Shown: positions 10,293 through 21,023 of the stretch, piece after piece | Position numbering within the stretch: the first letter of the stretch is position 1 | Layout: every line of letters starts with the position of its first letter | Assembly (NCBI GenBank): GCA_020310875.1 | Contig: CM035413.1 | Location: forward strand, 166,682,996-166,746,995 | Reading direction: 5' to 3' | DNA from: Ceratopteris richardii | Taxonomy: Eukaryota; Streptophyta; Polypodiopsida; Polypodiales; Pteridaceae | DNA: 64,000 nucleotides | Translations under genes and position numbers: made by a program | The notes under the pieces: generated by a model | What the model saw: the letters and a program-made list of their open reading frames with translations, nothing else | What the model was told of the DNA's origin: nothing | Database searches by the model: none

Positions 10293-11292
10293 TGTTGGTG
10301 CAGACCAATCACCAATTGAAGATTTGAAGCAAAGAAGATGGATACATTCACAAGAGTGAAGGACATGTACACATATGTACATTAGTTATGACATAGGTTA
10401 CATATACTTATGTTTTGATAAAAGTTTGTACATAATTGCCTATAAATACTTTTGAAAATGTCGGGACAAGTAGAGAAGACAAGGAGAGACTATGTATGAG
10501 CATAGGAATAGAGAAATAAGTGGTTGTAAATGTCATTTAGACATATGAGAAGTGATCTCTCATTTAGTTGTAGTCTTCTTCAAAAATGACAGAATTTTTG
10601 TGCCCGAAGTTTTCGTGTCTGCTCCGTCTGTGGTAGATCATTTGTGAAATCCTTTTGAGGATATCTAAGTTCATAGTTAATGAGTCTATGGCTTGAGTTT
10701 CAGAGTCTAATTGTAAACAGGCTAGGAGAATTGTTAGTAGGAACATTCATATGTGTTGAGTGTTCACAGTCTTCTGAAACAGGTGCAGATTTCGAGTCTA
10801 ATGAAATGAGTAGTGCTCAGTGCACAGTGTAAAGTTTTACACATATGATAGCTCAAAATATAAGTTGAGAGATAAGCTATCTACAGCCAAAAGGATTTGG
10901 TAAAACGGGTTCAACATTGTGAGAACCAAAGTTAAGAAGTTAGGGGTGTCAAATCGACTTCTTAGAAGTGCAGATTTGGACATAGGTAGCTTGTGAAGTT
11001 GATTTCTCAAGTTATACTAAACCTTTTGAAGAACTTTAACTTGGAGGAGGTGCGCAACTTCTAGGCGACACTCCATACAAAATTTCATAGAAAACTTTAC
11101 ATGTTTGATAGGTCAATGAGAAGAAATTGTGTAGCAGACTTTCTGTGTTTTATCTTCTTCACAGAATTTTTCAATTTTTGATAATTTGGAGATTGGACCT
11201 CTAATTTGGTGAAGGTTTTGACTTACTCTTGATATAGAGGTGTTCTAAACTCAAGAGTAGGTTGTTCTTTTGGAGATTAACACTATCCATCA
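10293..11292 (+). repeat. Element A 3' LTR
   Basis: 1000 bp, TGTTGGTG to CTATCCATCA, followed by the second GAAAA target copy at 11293-11297. Confidence 0.97.
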
Positions 11293-11297
11293 GAAAA

Positions 11298-14097
11298 GAC
11301 GGGAAGGCTTTTCACTTTTGAAGTGGAAGATACAAAGAACATAGCTTTGTTTAGCTATGGATCTCAAACTCTAACAGAGTTGGAGATATGGCACAAAAGG
11401 CTTGCTCACATTGGTGAGAGGACACTCAAACAGATTTGTAGGGACCAAAGTGTACTTGGTTTGCCTAATAGCACAAGGCAACACATGATTTATAAGTGTG
11501 AAGCTTGTCAACTCGGCAAAGCTCATAGACAACCTTTCAATAAGAAAGGATATATGCATCAAAATCCTTTGGATCTAGTGCACACGGATGTGTGGGGTCC
11601 AAGTAAGGAGCCATCTATATCAGGCTCAAGATATTATGTGTCTTTCATAGATGATTGTAGCAGGTGGACCATTCTATTTTTCATGAAGTACAAGGATGAA
11701 GTGTTTAATTGCTTTAAGAAGTATATTGCTCTTGTTGAAAACCAAACAGGTAGGACTTTGAAACGACTCAGATCAGATGGCGGAGGAGAATACTTCTCTT
11801 CTGAATTTGATGCCTTCGTGCATGAAAGAGGCATTAAAAGGGAAGTCACTACAAGGTATACACCCGAACTCAATGGTGTAGCAGAGAGGAGGAACAGAGC
11901 TATTGTCGAAGCAGCAAGGTCCATGCTCAACGAAAAGGGATTGCCAAACTACCTATGGGCAGAGGCTGTGTCTACAGCCACATATCTCATAAATAGACTT
12001 CCATCTAAGTCACTAGATGGAACCACTCCATATGAAGTATGGAATGGAAAAAGACCTAGTCTAGAGCATTGCAAAATCTTTGGATGCTTAGCCTATGCTC
12101 ACATTCCTTATCAAGTAAGAGGGAAATTGGATCCCAAGGCAGAGAAGTGTGTATTCATTGGTTATGATCAAAACCAAAAAGGATATAGATTGTACAATCC
12201 AACCAATAAAGGATTTTTTGTGAGTAGAGATGTAATTTTTTATGAAAACAAATCATGGTTTGATGATGATAGGAAAGTGAAGCTGCCTTATCACTTGGAT
12301 GAAGATTTTCCATCACTTCAACCAAAGGAGCCAAAGCAGATTGAAGAAAGTGATTCGGAGATTGACCTAGAAGACTTGGAAAAACTAAAGCTATGGAAGA
12401 ACAAAGGTAAAGCAAAGATGCAGGATGCTACATATGGACCCGAGAGCTCACATCAACCACTTAGAAGGTCTTCAAGGGAGAAGAAGAAACCAGAGAGGTT
12501 TGGTTATGATACTTCTTTGGTCACCAAGCACTCAATCTACATTGCAAAGGATTCAACCAATGAAGAACCTACCACATTCGAAGAAGCACAAAGCAAGAAA
12601 GCTTGGAGAGATGCAATGGATGAAGAAATGGAAGCCTTGAAGGAGAATGACACCTGGGAGCTTGTACCTAACAAGCCATCTATGAAGGTAATTGGATCTC
12701 GATGGATATACAAAATCAAGAGGAATCCAGATGGAAGTATAAATAGACACAAAGCAAGGTTCGTTGCTAAAGGGTTTGCTCAAACCCATGGTATTGATTA
12801 TGAGGAGACTTTCTCTCCTGTTGCAAAAATGCCTACAATTAGGGTTCTCATTAGTCTTGCTGCATCTAGAAATTGGAATCTTTATCAACTTGATGTAAAG
12901 AATGCTTTCTTGAATGGATGGATTTCTGAGGAAGTGTATATGGCACAACCTCCTCGATATGAGGATGCACATCATCCTAACTATGTATGCAAACTAAAGA
13001 AAGCTTTGTATGGATTGAAGCAAGCTCCAAGAGCTTGGAATTTCAGATTGGTGACTTATTTGCAGGACCAAGGATTCAAAGCTAGCAAGGTGGATACCTC
13101 TTTGTTCATAAAGAGGAATGGATCTGAAGTGATCTATTTATGTGTGTATGTTGATGATATTATTATCACAGGCAATGATCTTGAAGGAATCAAACAGGTA
13201 AAGAGTCAAATGAAGGAGGAGTTCAAAATAAGTGACCTCGGACCACTCACTTATTTTCTTGGATTAGAGTTGATCTACACAGATTCAGGTATATGCATCA
13301 CACAAAGGAAGTATGTCCATGACATGCTCGTCAAGTTCAAGATGGAAAATACCAAGTGTGCAGGTACACCTATGGAGCAAAATCATAAGCTTAGTGCTTA
13401 TGAAGGAGAGCCAATTGAAGACATCACAAGCTATCAAAGCTTGGTTGGAAGTTTGAACTATGCAACACTCACAAGGGTGGATATATGCTATAGTGTTAGC
13501 ATATTGAGTCAGTTTATGCATAATCCGAGAAGACCACATATGGAAGCGGCCAAGAGAGTCCTCAAGTACCTAAAGGGGACCATGAATGAAGGTTTGTTCT
13601 ATTCATTTACTTTAGATATTGAGCTAAAGGTCTACTCAGATGCAGATTGGGCCGGATCTAAAGATGATAGAAGAAGCACATCCGGGTATATATCATTTAC
13701 AGGTTCAAAAATCATTTCTTGGTCATCGAAGAAGCAACCAACCGTGGCATTATCTTCTACTGAAGCAGAATATAGAGGTTTGGCTAATGCAACTCAAGAA
13801 ATCATGTGGTTAAAGTCTTTGTACACAGATCTTGGACTTCATTCTTCAACACCTCATATCTTTGGTGACAACACAAGCTCACTACATCTAGCAACTAATC
13901 CGATATACCATGCTAGAACCAAGCATATTGAAGTCCACTACCATTACGTAAGGGAGAAGCTAATGAGCAAGGATATTCAACTATCCTATGTCTCTACAGA
14001 TATGCAATGTGCCGACATGTTGACTAAAGCTCTTGATGGTACAAAATTAAGTAGATTCAAGTTGATGATTGGCTTGCAGGGAATCAAGGACAATTGA
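11298..14097 (+). pseudogene. Element B pol (integrase, RT, RNase H), 3' part
   Basis: This continues B's frame exactly where element A interrupted it, at the motif that reads R-I-A-K-G-E then K-T-G-R-L-F in relatives. From 11323 there are 924 open codons. Visible are the integrase HHCC region (from about 11390), HTDVWGP (about 11580), RSDGGGEYF and NGVAERRNR (all three catalytic positions kept), the RT box YVDDIIITGND near 13150, and RNase H with SDADWAG and SSTEAEYRG. No lesion is apparent in this half. The gene is dead because its gag-protease half carries stops and A separates the two. Confidence 0.93.
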
Positions 14098-14127
14098 AGA
14101 CTTATTTGGAGGCCAAGCATGTTAGGC

Positions 14128-14139
14128 TTGAGGGGGAGC
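14128..14139 (+). promoter_or_regulatory. Element B polypurine tract
   Basis: TTGAGGGGGAGC directly before the 3' LTR. Unlike A, H and I, the pol stop lies about 30 bases upstream of it. Confidence 0.9.
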
Positions 14140-15218
14140 TGTTGGTGCATTTTACCCAAGCCTACATGCTTGATATATTTGATATCATCCTCATTTGTAA
14201 GTCACATGAGTAGTCATGTGAACACCTCTTGTAAAAGAGTTCATTTTTATCTCTTGTAATTGAAAAAAGAAAAAAGAAAAGGATGGCTTACCTCATGCAT
14301 GATGTAAAAGCAATTTTGTGGCTCTAAATACCAAAACCCATGACTTTTTGAGCTGAGGGAATATCTCCTAACTTTGGGGATCAGTTTTAGGTGGAGCCAT
14401 TCGAATTCGAATTCAAAACTCCCTCCAAGAATAGCTATAAAAGGAGCAAGAAGGAAGAGGCGATTAGCAAGCCTTGTACGTGACCACTTCATGTCATTTT
14501 GTAGAGATTGAAGAGCTTACTCCATAGCTCTATCATTCTACTCCCATTGTGCAAAGATTCATTGCCAATGTGGTTGTAATCATATGTGAATCTATACATT
14601 TATTATCATCTACTTCTCTGTTTTGTTCTCTGCTATACTCACTCAGAGCAGTAACTTCATAAGGTCCTATCTCGAGTTCTACTGAACCTTTTTCAGTGAT
14701 TTAACTTGCGATGGATAGCTCTTACTGTCTAGTTTCTGAATGTCAATTTTCAAGGTCATTGCATTTATATTTTTGGGGATATCTGCATTTTACTGATCAC
14801 TGGTCTATTTCTGTAGAGCCCCGAGAATGGTGGGCATGTTCCAGAAATTGATAAATCTTGTTCTCAGTGCTCAGTCCATCATTTTAAGTGTTTTAACTTG
14901 TATTGGGAAGCTTGCTAAGTCTATTTGCTATGCCCAAAAGGAATTTTTCTATATCCTACCAGGTTGAGAGCACTGTTCATTTTTTCCAGCAGGTGTATGT
15001 CCAAAAATAGCAAGTTTTGGGAGCTAGTCATTTCGCAACTAGTCTATCTTGACTTAAACTTTTGGGATACATGTTCCAAAGTACTTGGCTGATATTTTGG
15101 TGGATTTAGGAAGCTTAAAGGGTCTACTAATCAACTTTGAAGTCTCAGTTGGCTGGTGTGAAGCTGGTTGTAGCAGCACCTACTCATCTTTGGATTGCAT
15201 CCACCATCTCTCTTCACA
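14140..15218 (+). repeat. Element B 3' LTR
   Basis: 1079 bp, TGTTGGTGCATT to CTTCACA, followed by the target copy CAACA. It contains a TATA box at 14436-14443. Confidence 0.95.
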
Positions 15219-15223
15219 CAACA

Positions 15224-15612
15224 GTCCTACACACACATTTCAAGCATGACACACACACACACAAGAGATCATGGAGAAGGAGAAATCAGCAGGATAGAAG
15301 CGAATTCAAAATTCTTCTTCAATTCTCACAATGGCAAAAAGTCCTTTACAAGAGTCACAAAGTGACTTATATACATGTACCCTAAAAATGGTCCTTTCAC
15401 ACAAGAAAGTGGCACTTTTATTGACTAACTCTAAGTTCCTACTATTTTACAAGAGTTATGTTACAATGATTTGAGCTTATGCATCTAGAGGACTCCTCTA
15501 GTGCATTTACATGGCTTGAAGGGAGTTTCATGGGATTTTGAAGAAGAAAAATTATGCTTGTGCTTTGAAAATTGTTGGGGGCTCCTCCTTTGTACTTCTT
15601 TACTCTACAACA
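15224..15612 (-). repeat. Probable gypsy 3' LTR, right arm (U3 end)
   Basis: Read on the minus strand, it begins TGTTGTAGAGTA right after a polypurine tract (AAAGAGGGGGAGAG). About 240 bases in, a TATATAAG-type box lies near 15366-15375. This is what the start of a minus-strand LTR should look like. Element B interrupts it, and it continues in 1091-2393. The total length would be about 1.7 kb, which is long but known for non-chromoviral gypsy elements. Confidence 0.6.
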
Positions 15613-15626
15613 CTCTCCCCCTCTTT
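15613..15626 (-). promoter_or_regulatory. Gypsy polypurine tract
   Basis: On the minus strand the sequence is AAAGAGGGGGAGAG, immediately followed by TGTTG, the presumed 3' LTR start. It marks the 3' end of the gypsy internal region. Confidence 0.65.
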
Positions 15627-16494
15627 GTCTCTGTCGTCCCTTAACAGGCTTTGTGGTCCTTAGTACACACACCCAGTGGTCAAAGAAGCGATAAGGTCTA
15701 TTAGTGAATTTGTTACCTTATCCGATCTAAGTCCTTTGCTTCTGTAAGCCCCTTGGTATTCCTTACATTCATAAATCTGGGTTGTTGTGTTAAGTCGGGC
15801 TGCCACGCACGCATCCAGTGGCTAAGAATGTGATACTCTTAGTCACCCTCTTCAACTTCTCAGCCTCTACCTCTTTCTAGCTTTTGGTCTTTGGATATGT
15901 CTTTGTTCTCACACATCTGACCCTGTTGTATTTTGTTGGAGCCTATTTACTTCTTTTCACCACACACACTTGGTAGATGAGGAGATAGTTAAGACCTTCA
16001 GACAATTTGTTAATTTATCTGATCTGAAGTCTACTGTGTACATTCTCCCCTTGAAAGGTCTTGGTTGTTGTAATCCTTTGTTTCCACTCTTCTAGACCTA
16101 GTCCTTTGGTGTTGTAGCTTGATGTGTGCCCTTGTGGGGCTTTGGGCAGAGGGTGGTTTTTCCTTATTGCACTATTTTATTCTTTGATCTTCTTCAGAAC
16201 ATTAACCACGAGTATATTGCCATGATCGTTAACCGACTCGGAGTAGTAGATAAATAAAAATGTATGGCATTGGCAGCCTGATTAATGTCGATAAAGTTCA
16301 AAAAGGTGTACTATGCATGTTGAAATACCTTTAAGATTGTAAGTAGCATACTCAATATTTTATTGGTCATTTTGATGGCTAAATCTGGTACTATTGCATA
16401 TCTTGATAACCAAAATTCTATGGTCTGCACCATGTATTCTTCTATCAGTAAGTAGTTGCGGGGTAGACTCGGTAGTAGTGGATAGTTTAGCCAT
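15627..16494 (-). other. Gypsy 3' non-coding region with weak internal repetition
   Basis: No reading frame of note. Two stretches, about 15664-15735 and 15960-16030, resemble each other at a spacing of about 297 bases (shared CACACAC, a GTGGT/TTGGT core, AATTTGTTA and a TATCTGATCT-like end). A shorter related piece is near 15805. This looks like degenerate tandem repetition in the 3' untranslated part, as described for some non-chromoviral gypsy elements. Confidence 0.4.
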
Positions 16495-19460
16495 TGATTA
16501 TTTGGATTACCCTGGCGCTATGCTTCCCAAAATTGCATCTAGGTGCATCTTTAAGGTACTGGGCAAAAAGTTGGATTCACTTGTAGCACGTATGGTGTTG
16601 AATCCCAGTGTACCCTTTTGGATTCTTTTCCAAAAATTTATGTCTCCACATAGGATTTGCCTTTTCAAACTCTTCTTGTGTATATGTAAATGTTTGTAGG
16701 TTGAATTGCAGATTATGATCAAGGTCTTTATTGGTAGTCTTCCTTATATACTTTCGTGTCTCTTCTTTTGGAAATCCATAAGGTATATTAGTTGGCTTTA
16801 AAATTTGCTCCAAGCTCTTACTTTCTATCTTTGCCTCTTTCATGATTTTTACCACTTGATCTTCAAACTATTTAGTAAGCTCGGACACCAGTAGTGTCCT
16901 CTCATGTCACCTTAGTTCTGCAATATCATGTCTTTCAGTGCTCGGCTCTACTTCCTCTCTTATTGGTGAATGATTCATGGGGGAGAGAGGATGTACCTCA
17001 GTCTCTGCAGTAGCCGCTTGGGAGCTTGGAACTATTGTTGTCCCCATGGTACTCATTTGTGCTATCTGAGCCTTTAACTTCTCAATGATTTCATCGTTTT
17101 CCTTTATCTCATTGGTTGCTTTCATGATTATTTCTTTGTTCTTCAGAAGCTCTTCTCCTATTGCAACAGTTTGATTGACATCTTCATTACACTGTCCAAG
17201 GAGTTTGTTCTCTACCAACTTCCATCTTTTCCGAAGTTCATTAGAGTCATACATGTATTTCTTTTACCATTCCTCTCTTAGAGCTTGCTCTTGTTTCAGC
17301 TGATCTTCATGCTTCGCAATTTAAGCTTCCAATGCTTTGGTATCATTTGTTTTCACTTCTTGGGCTTCTATGGGTTGGTTGCACAGGATGGCAGTCATGA
17401 GTTCTTTATTTTTGCTCCTTAAATTTTCATCTTCCTCCATATATACTTTGATTTGTGATTCCCATAGTTTGCTTCTTGTATTCATCCATGCTTTCTTATC
17501 TTCACCTGCTTCATACTTACTTTGTAGTTCTTTGAGTTGATCTTTGAACATTTGATTATCAGCGGTTAGAATGTTGCATTTCTCCATTGCTTCATTGGCT
17601 TCTTTTTCCTTAGCCATGAGTGCCTATTGAATTTCTATCACCTATGGAGAGAGTTTTTCACTTATGACCTAGAATTGGTTTTGTTCTCTTAGGGCCTTGT
17701 CATAATCACTGTCAGCTTCCATCATTTGTTGTTGAGTATCCATGGCTGTTTGTATCATCTGCTTTACCACAGGCTTGAGTTGAGCTACATCCACATTTAG
17801 CCATGTTTTAGGGATACTCGGTGCTTCCCCTCTTAGTACATCCTTGCATTTATCCACGTGTATAGTTTCATTATGAGGTTCTATAATTTGGAGATGTATT
17901 TCTCTCTCTTTTTCTTCTTCCTCATTTGTGGTCAACTTTGTAGCATTTCCCTGAAATGTAACGTCTAAAGGAGAAGGCTCTGCTACAACCCTGATTGGAG
18001 TGAATGGCTCGGGCTCCTTCACTTCTTCCTATTCTTTCTCTTCCTTTGGCGTCTTTATTGGGACTCCTCCATCCAAGCGAGTCTCCGTGATTTGAATCTT
18101 TGTCTCTTAATTCATTCTTCTTGAGAGGATCTTGTCCTTATTGGCTCTGTGGCTGTGTTATTTGGCATTTCATCTATTTTTGTACCTTCCACCTCAAAGG
18201 AATCCTTTACTTGGTTTAATTCATCCTAATTTCCATCATCTTTTGAATCACTTTTGAGGTCCACATTCATCAGGGATGGTTCTTGATCTTCCTGGGTATC
18301 TGAAGATGATCTAGAGTTGATCAATCCCAACTCTCTATATCTGTGGAACTTCATCAATCTTTCTCCTTGCAAAACTTCTATATGAGAATGAAGATAATGA
18401 TGCCCTTGCACTGGTAGATTTACTTGTCCTTCCATGTATTGGTCAGTGGCCTCCATTGCTTCTTTTAACTCTTCTTCTGTAATGGGTTTGGTGTCTTCGA
18501 TTTTTATCCTAGAAAGCATGTGTACTCTTTTGAAGTCGGAAGTGCTTCTTCTGCTTTCAACATTTCCCTTAATCTCTTGGTACCTCTCATCCTGGGTTGA
18601 GAGATGGTTTCGGCCTCTTCCACCACTTTTACTCCCTTCTTCTTCCTTGATACAATGGCTAACTTAGCATACTTAGCCATCTCTGAGGATGAAGGCATCT
18701 CCTTCATACGTTCCCGAATACCTAATGCATGGTAGATGAGTATGTTCAATGCTACACTTTCGTTCAAGAACTTCTTGTGGTTCCATTGCTTCTTAGCTTC
18801 AAACAGACACTCTTGGATGTATGGCATCATGTTCACTTGATTATCAATGTGTTTGATCGCATGAGATAAGAGCTGCACTATGATTTTTTGTGGTACTGTG
18901 TAGCGATGCATGTTTGGAAAGCAGAAGTGTTGGTGAATCAGATAGACTTCTTCTTCTATATCTATTCGATTATTGTCTGTGAATGTTCGTGTATTGGTCC
19001 CTCGGCTTTCATCCTTCCGGTCTATGTTCCCATCATTTTCCCATCCAAAAGCTTCTTTAATCAATTCATGAGGGAATTGGATAATCACCCATTCTCCTTC
19101 CATATCTAGGACTCTTGCCTCTGGCACTAAGGGGTTATGTAAGTCTAGTTGGAGAGTATTCATCACCTGAGTGCATTGTTGGAAGTCCGGCTTGTAAATT
19201 GGTGGCTCAAAGTATTTCTGATTACCTGCCTTTGTCATTATATCCACGGTTGATGGGAGTTCATCATGTATGACTTTGAAATCTTGGGACATGACCGAGA
19301 ACTGAGGGTCGGTGTCCATGATCTTTATTGTTACTAAGAAAAGATACTCTCCAATAGGTTGGTCCTCTCAAAACCAATGACCTTTGCCTTTGGTCACACT
19401 TTGTAATGGAAATTCCATTACCTCTTCTTGAACAATTGGCTCGAAATCCTCAGAAGCCAT
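16495..19460 (-). pseudogene. Extra gypsy reading frame downstream of pol, long, with coiled-coil region; function unknown
   Basis: I do not recognise this protein. On the minus strand a start MASEDFEP lies at 19460-19458. Coding-like sequence runs leftwards for about 990 codons, interrupted by a TGA shortly after the start, a frameshift near 18504 (two open frames overlap by 16 bases), another between about 18226 and 18060, and four or more in-frame stops. The last four open blocks (18022 to 16577) share one frame. The N-terminal third (19319-18504) is globular-looking with a YLIHQHFCFPN stretch. The part from 17617 to about 17050 is rich in Glu, Lys, Leu and Gln in heptad-like order and is probably coiled coil. 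I see no clear signal peptide or membrane segment. The position between pol and 3' LTR is that of the env-like frame of Athila-type elements, but I see no env features. Confidence 0.6.
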
Positions 19461-20251
19461 TTGCACTTGTAATAAAGAAAGAATCAGCTTCTAGTAGAAA
19501 CCAATTCATGTGTTATGTGTGGTTCAATGATATGTCATTTCTTGTGTCACTCTGTTCTCCCTTTCTTAAGTAAGTAAGGTCTCTTACCACACTTCTTTTG
19601 ATTTTTACTCTTGAAAGAAAACAAAGGTTAGGTTTAGCCAAAGCGTTTATTTATTTACAATGTAAGGTCATTCCTATGGCAGTAGAGTCTAAGACCTATT
19701 CCAATGATGGAAATGTGCACCACTAGTTTTGTTGAAAAGATAATGTGCCGAATGCATGGCCTTGTAATGTGGCCCTGTCATGCATACTCTAGGTGCATTG
19801 GATTCTTCATGAGTGCAAGTGGAATCACACTTTGTCTGTTGTTCCTGTTCTTGGTGCTTCTTGGGCTCCATATCCACTTTGTAGTTGGTGCTTGAGGCAT
19901 TTGTTTCTGTTGCGTTCCTTGTTCTCTGGTCCTTGCTTCCTTTCTACTTGTGATCCGAGTTGTAGTTGTGGTGTTCCTTTGATACCCTTGGTGGTTCTTT
20001 GTAGACTTCTTTGCTTCATGTTGTAGATATGATATCTCACTAAGTTTCCTTATCTCTTGAGTTGCCGCTTGTTGTACCTTCTTCGGAATCCATATATGCT
20101 GCTATGTTTTCTCGGCTCCTACTAAAGATTTTGGAAGCCATACACGAAGAAATCTTGGTGGTTTTGATTGCGATGGTGAATAATGGTTGTCTCTTCTTGT
20201 CTTCACTGTGTGACTGGTCCGTTCCTATGTTGGTTTATTTGATTTAATCAT
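19461..20251. other. Non-coding spacer between the two extra gypsy frames
   Basis: About 790 bases with only short, overlapping open stretches on both strands and no motif that I can name. It may hold a leader or splice acceptor for the downstream frame, but nothing visible proves this. Confidence 0.4.
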
Positions 20252-20959
20252 TCAATCCTTCTGTACCCATTGTAGACGGGTATTACATGGATGTGATTTT
20301 CGAATAGTAGACATCCATGTGGATGTTCTTCTTTTGGTGTAGGTGAATTTAGAAGCATTGTCCTCACTTTCTCTCTTAGGTTCATCTCTCATGGGAAAGG
20401 AGGGCACATCATCAAGCAACACATCCTTATCTGCAGGCAATTCTAGATTAGGGCATTCTTTGGATATGCACTCTATTGATTCATTTTCTAACTCCTTTTC
20501 TAAGTTTCCTTCCTCAGGTTGGATAACCTCATGAACGTAAGAAGGCCTTTCCTCCAGCAAGCTAAAGATTTCCTTATGTCCTATTTTGGCTGATATGTAT
20601 CCTTGTGCTAAATGAATGCTCAATCTAGTCTTGCCCTAGGATCAGATTTTTTATCAGGTCTTTATCTTTGCATACCAAAACTCTTTGCTCCATAGTAGAA
20701 TTTCCTAAGTGGAGGGATATCTGGGCTTCTCCAACACATTCTATAACCTATCCTCCAATTCCTATCATGCATGCTTTAGTGGGACTTATGGTCGTTTGAA
20801 GATGTGTGATTAACGTCTTTCGTATATAGCTTAGGGCCGCTCTGAGTCAATTAGAGTATCTATTAACTGGTACTTTGTGGTTTCGATTCTTAGGCTTAAG
20901 TATGGTTGGGAGATGCTATAGCTCGTGTTATTTGAATGGTTTACCCTTTACTTAGCCAT
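20252..20959 (-). pseudogene. Second retropepsin-like frame downstream of gypsy integrase
   Basis: Read on the minus strand, a start ATGGCTAAG at 20959 follows the pol end by about 65 bases. A hydrophobic strand then ends in LIDTLIDS (Asp-Ser codons at 20848-20843). After a one-base frame change comes AALSYI, next a GIGG motif, a region of alternating hydrophobic residues, and NLILGQD at about 20648-20628. The D-S-G-A-like loop, the later Gly-rich turn and the I-L-G-x-D box, in this order and spacing, are the retropepsin pattern. After the ILG box an acidic tail of about 120 residues runs to 20252. Lesions are a TAA right after MAK, the frame change in the active-site loop, TAG codons after GIGG and after LILGQD, and a further frame change. 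It is separate from the regular protease at about 25240. Confidence 0.55.
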
Positions 20960-21023
20960 GGGTATAGGTTCCTCCCCTGTAGATATTGTTCATCCCTTTG
21001 TTTTATCCATTCTTTCTGTCACT

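Larger units (their letters stand above)
4896..11292 (+). mobile_element. Copia LTR retrotransposon A, apparently complete
   Basis: The element is 6397 bp. It has two 1000-bp LTRs (4896-5895 and 10293-11292), target duplication GAAAA at 4891-4895 and 11293-11297, a primer-binding site, a polypurine tract and an unbroken 1388-codon gag-pol frame. By eye I counted about 15 LTR differences (1.5%). It sits in the protease-integrase linker of element B. All catalytic residues that I checked are present, so this is the best candidate for an autonomous element in the window. Confidence 0.97.
2394..15218 (+). mobile_element. Copia LTR retrotransposon B (contains nested element A)
   Basis: It has two LTRs of 1079 bp (2394-3472 and 14140-15218). 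The 5-bp target duplication CAACA lies at 2389-2393 and 15219-15223. A primer-binding site follows the 5' LTR, and the polypurine tract TTGAGGGGGAGC precedes the 3' LTR. Removing element A and one GAAAA copy leaves about 6.4 kb, a normal copia length. I counted about 25 differences between the LTRs (about 2.3%), which makes B older than the A copy inside it. The coding part is interrupted by a few stops and frameshifts as well as by A. Confidence 0.95.

Noticed and set aside
15366-15375. Listing the TATATAAG-like box in the gypsy LTR as a promoter feature
   Set aside because: The LTR limits are not proven and no second copy confirms the box. It is mentioned only as evidence for orientation.
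16495-19460. A host gene, or a true envelope gene, for the long minus-strand frame
   Set aside because: It lies on the sense strand between gypsy integrase and its polypurine tract and has no introns that I can see. I find no signal peptide or membrane segment to support an envelope protein. It is kept as an unknown element-borne frame.
19689-20040. Several 60-80 codon frames on both strands between the two extra gypsy frames
   Set aside because: They overlap each other, have no recognisable motif and are of chance length. The minus frame 20040-19825 also lacks any partner in the plus gypsy copy.
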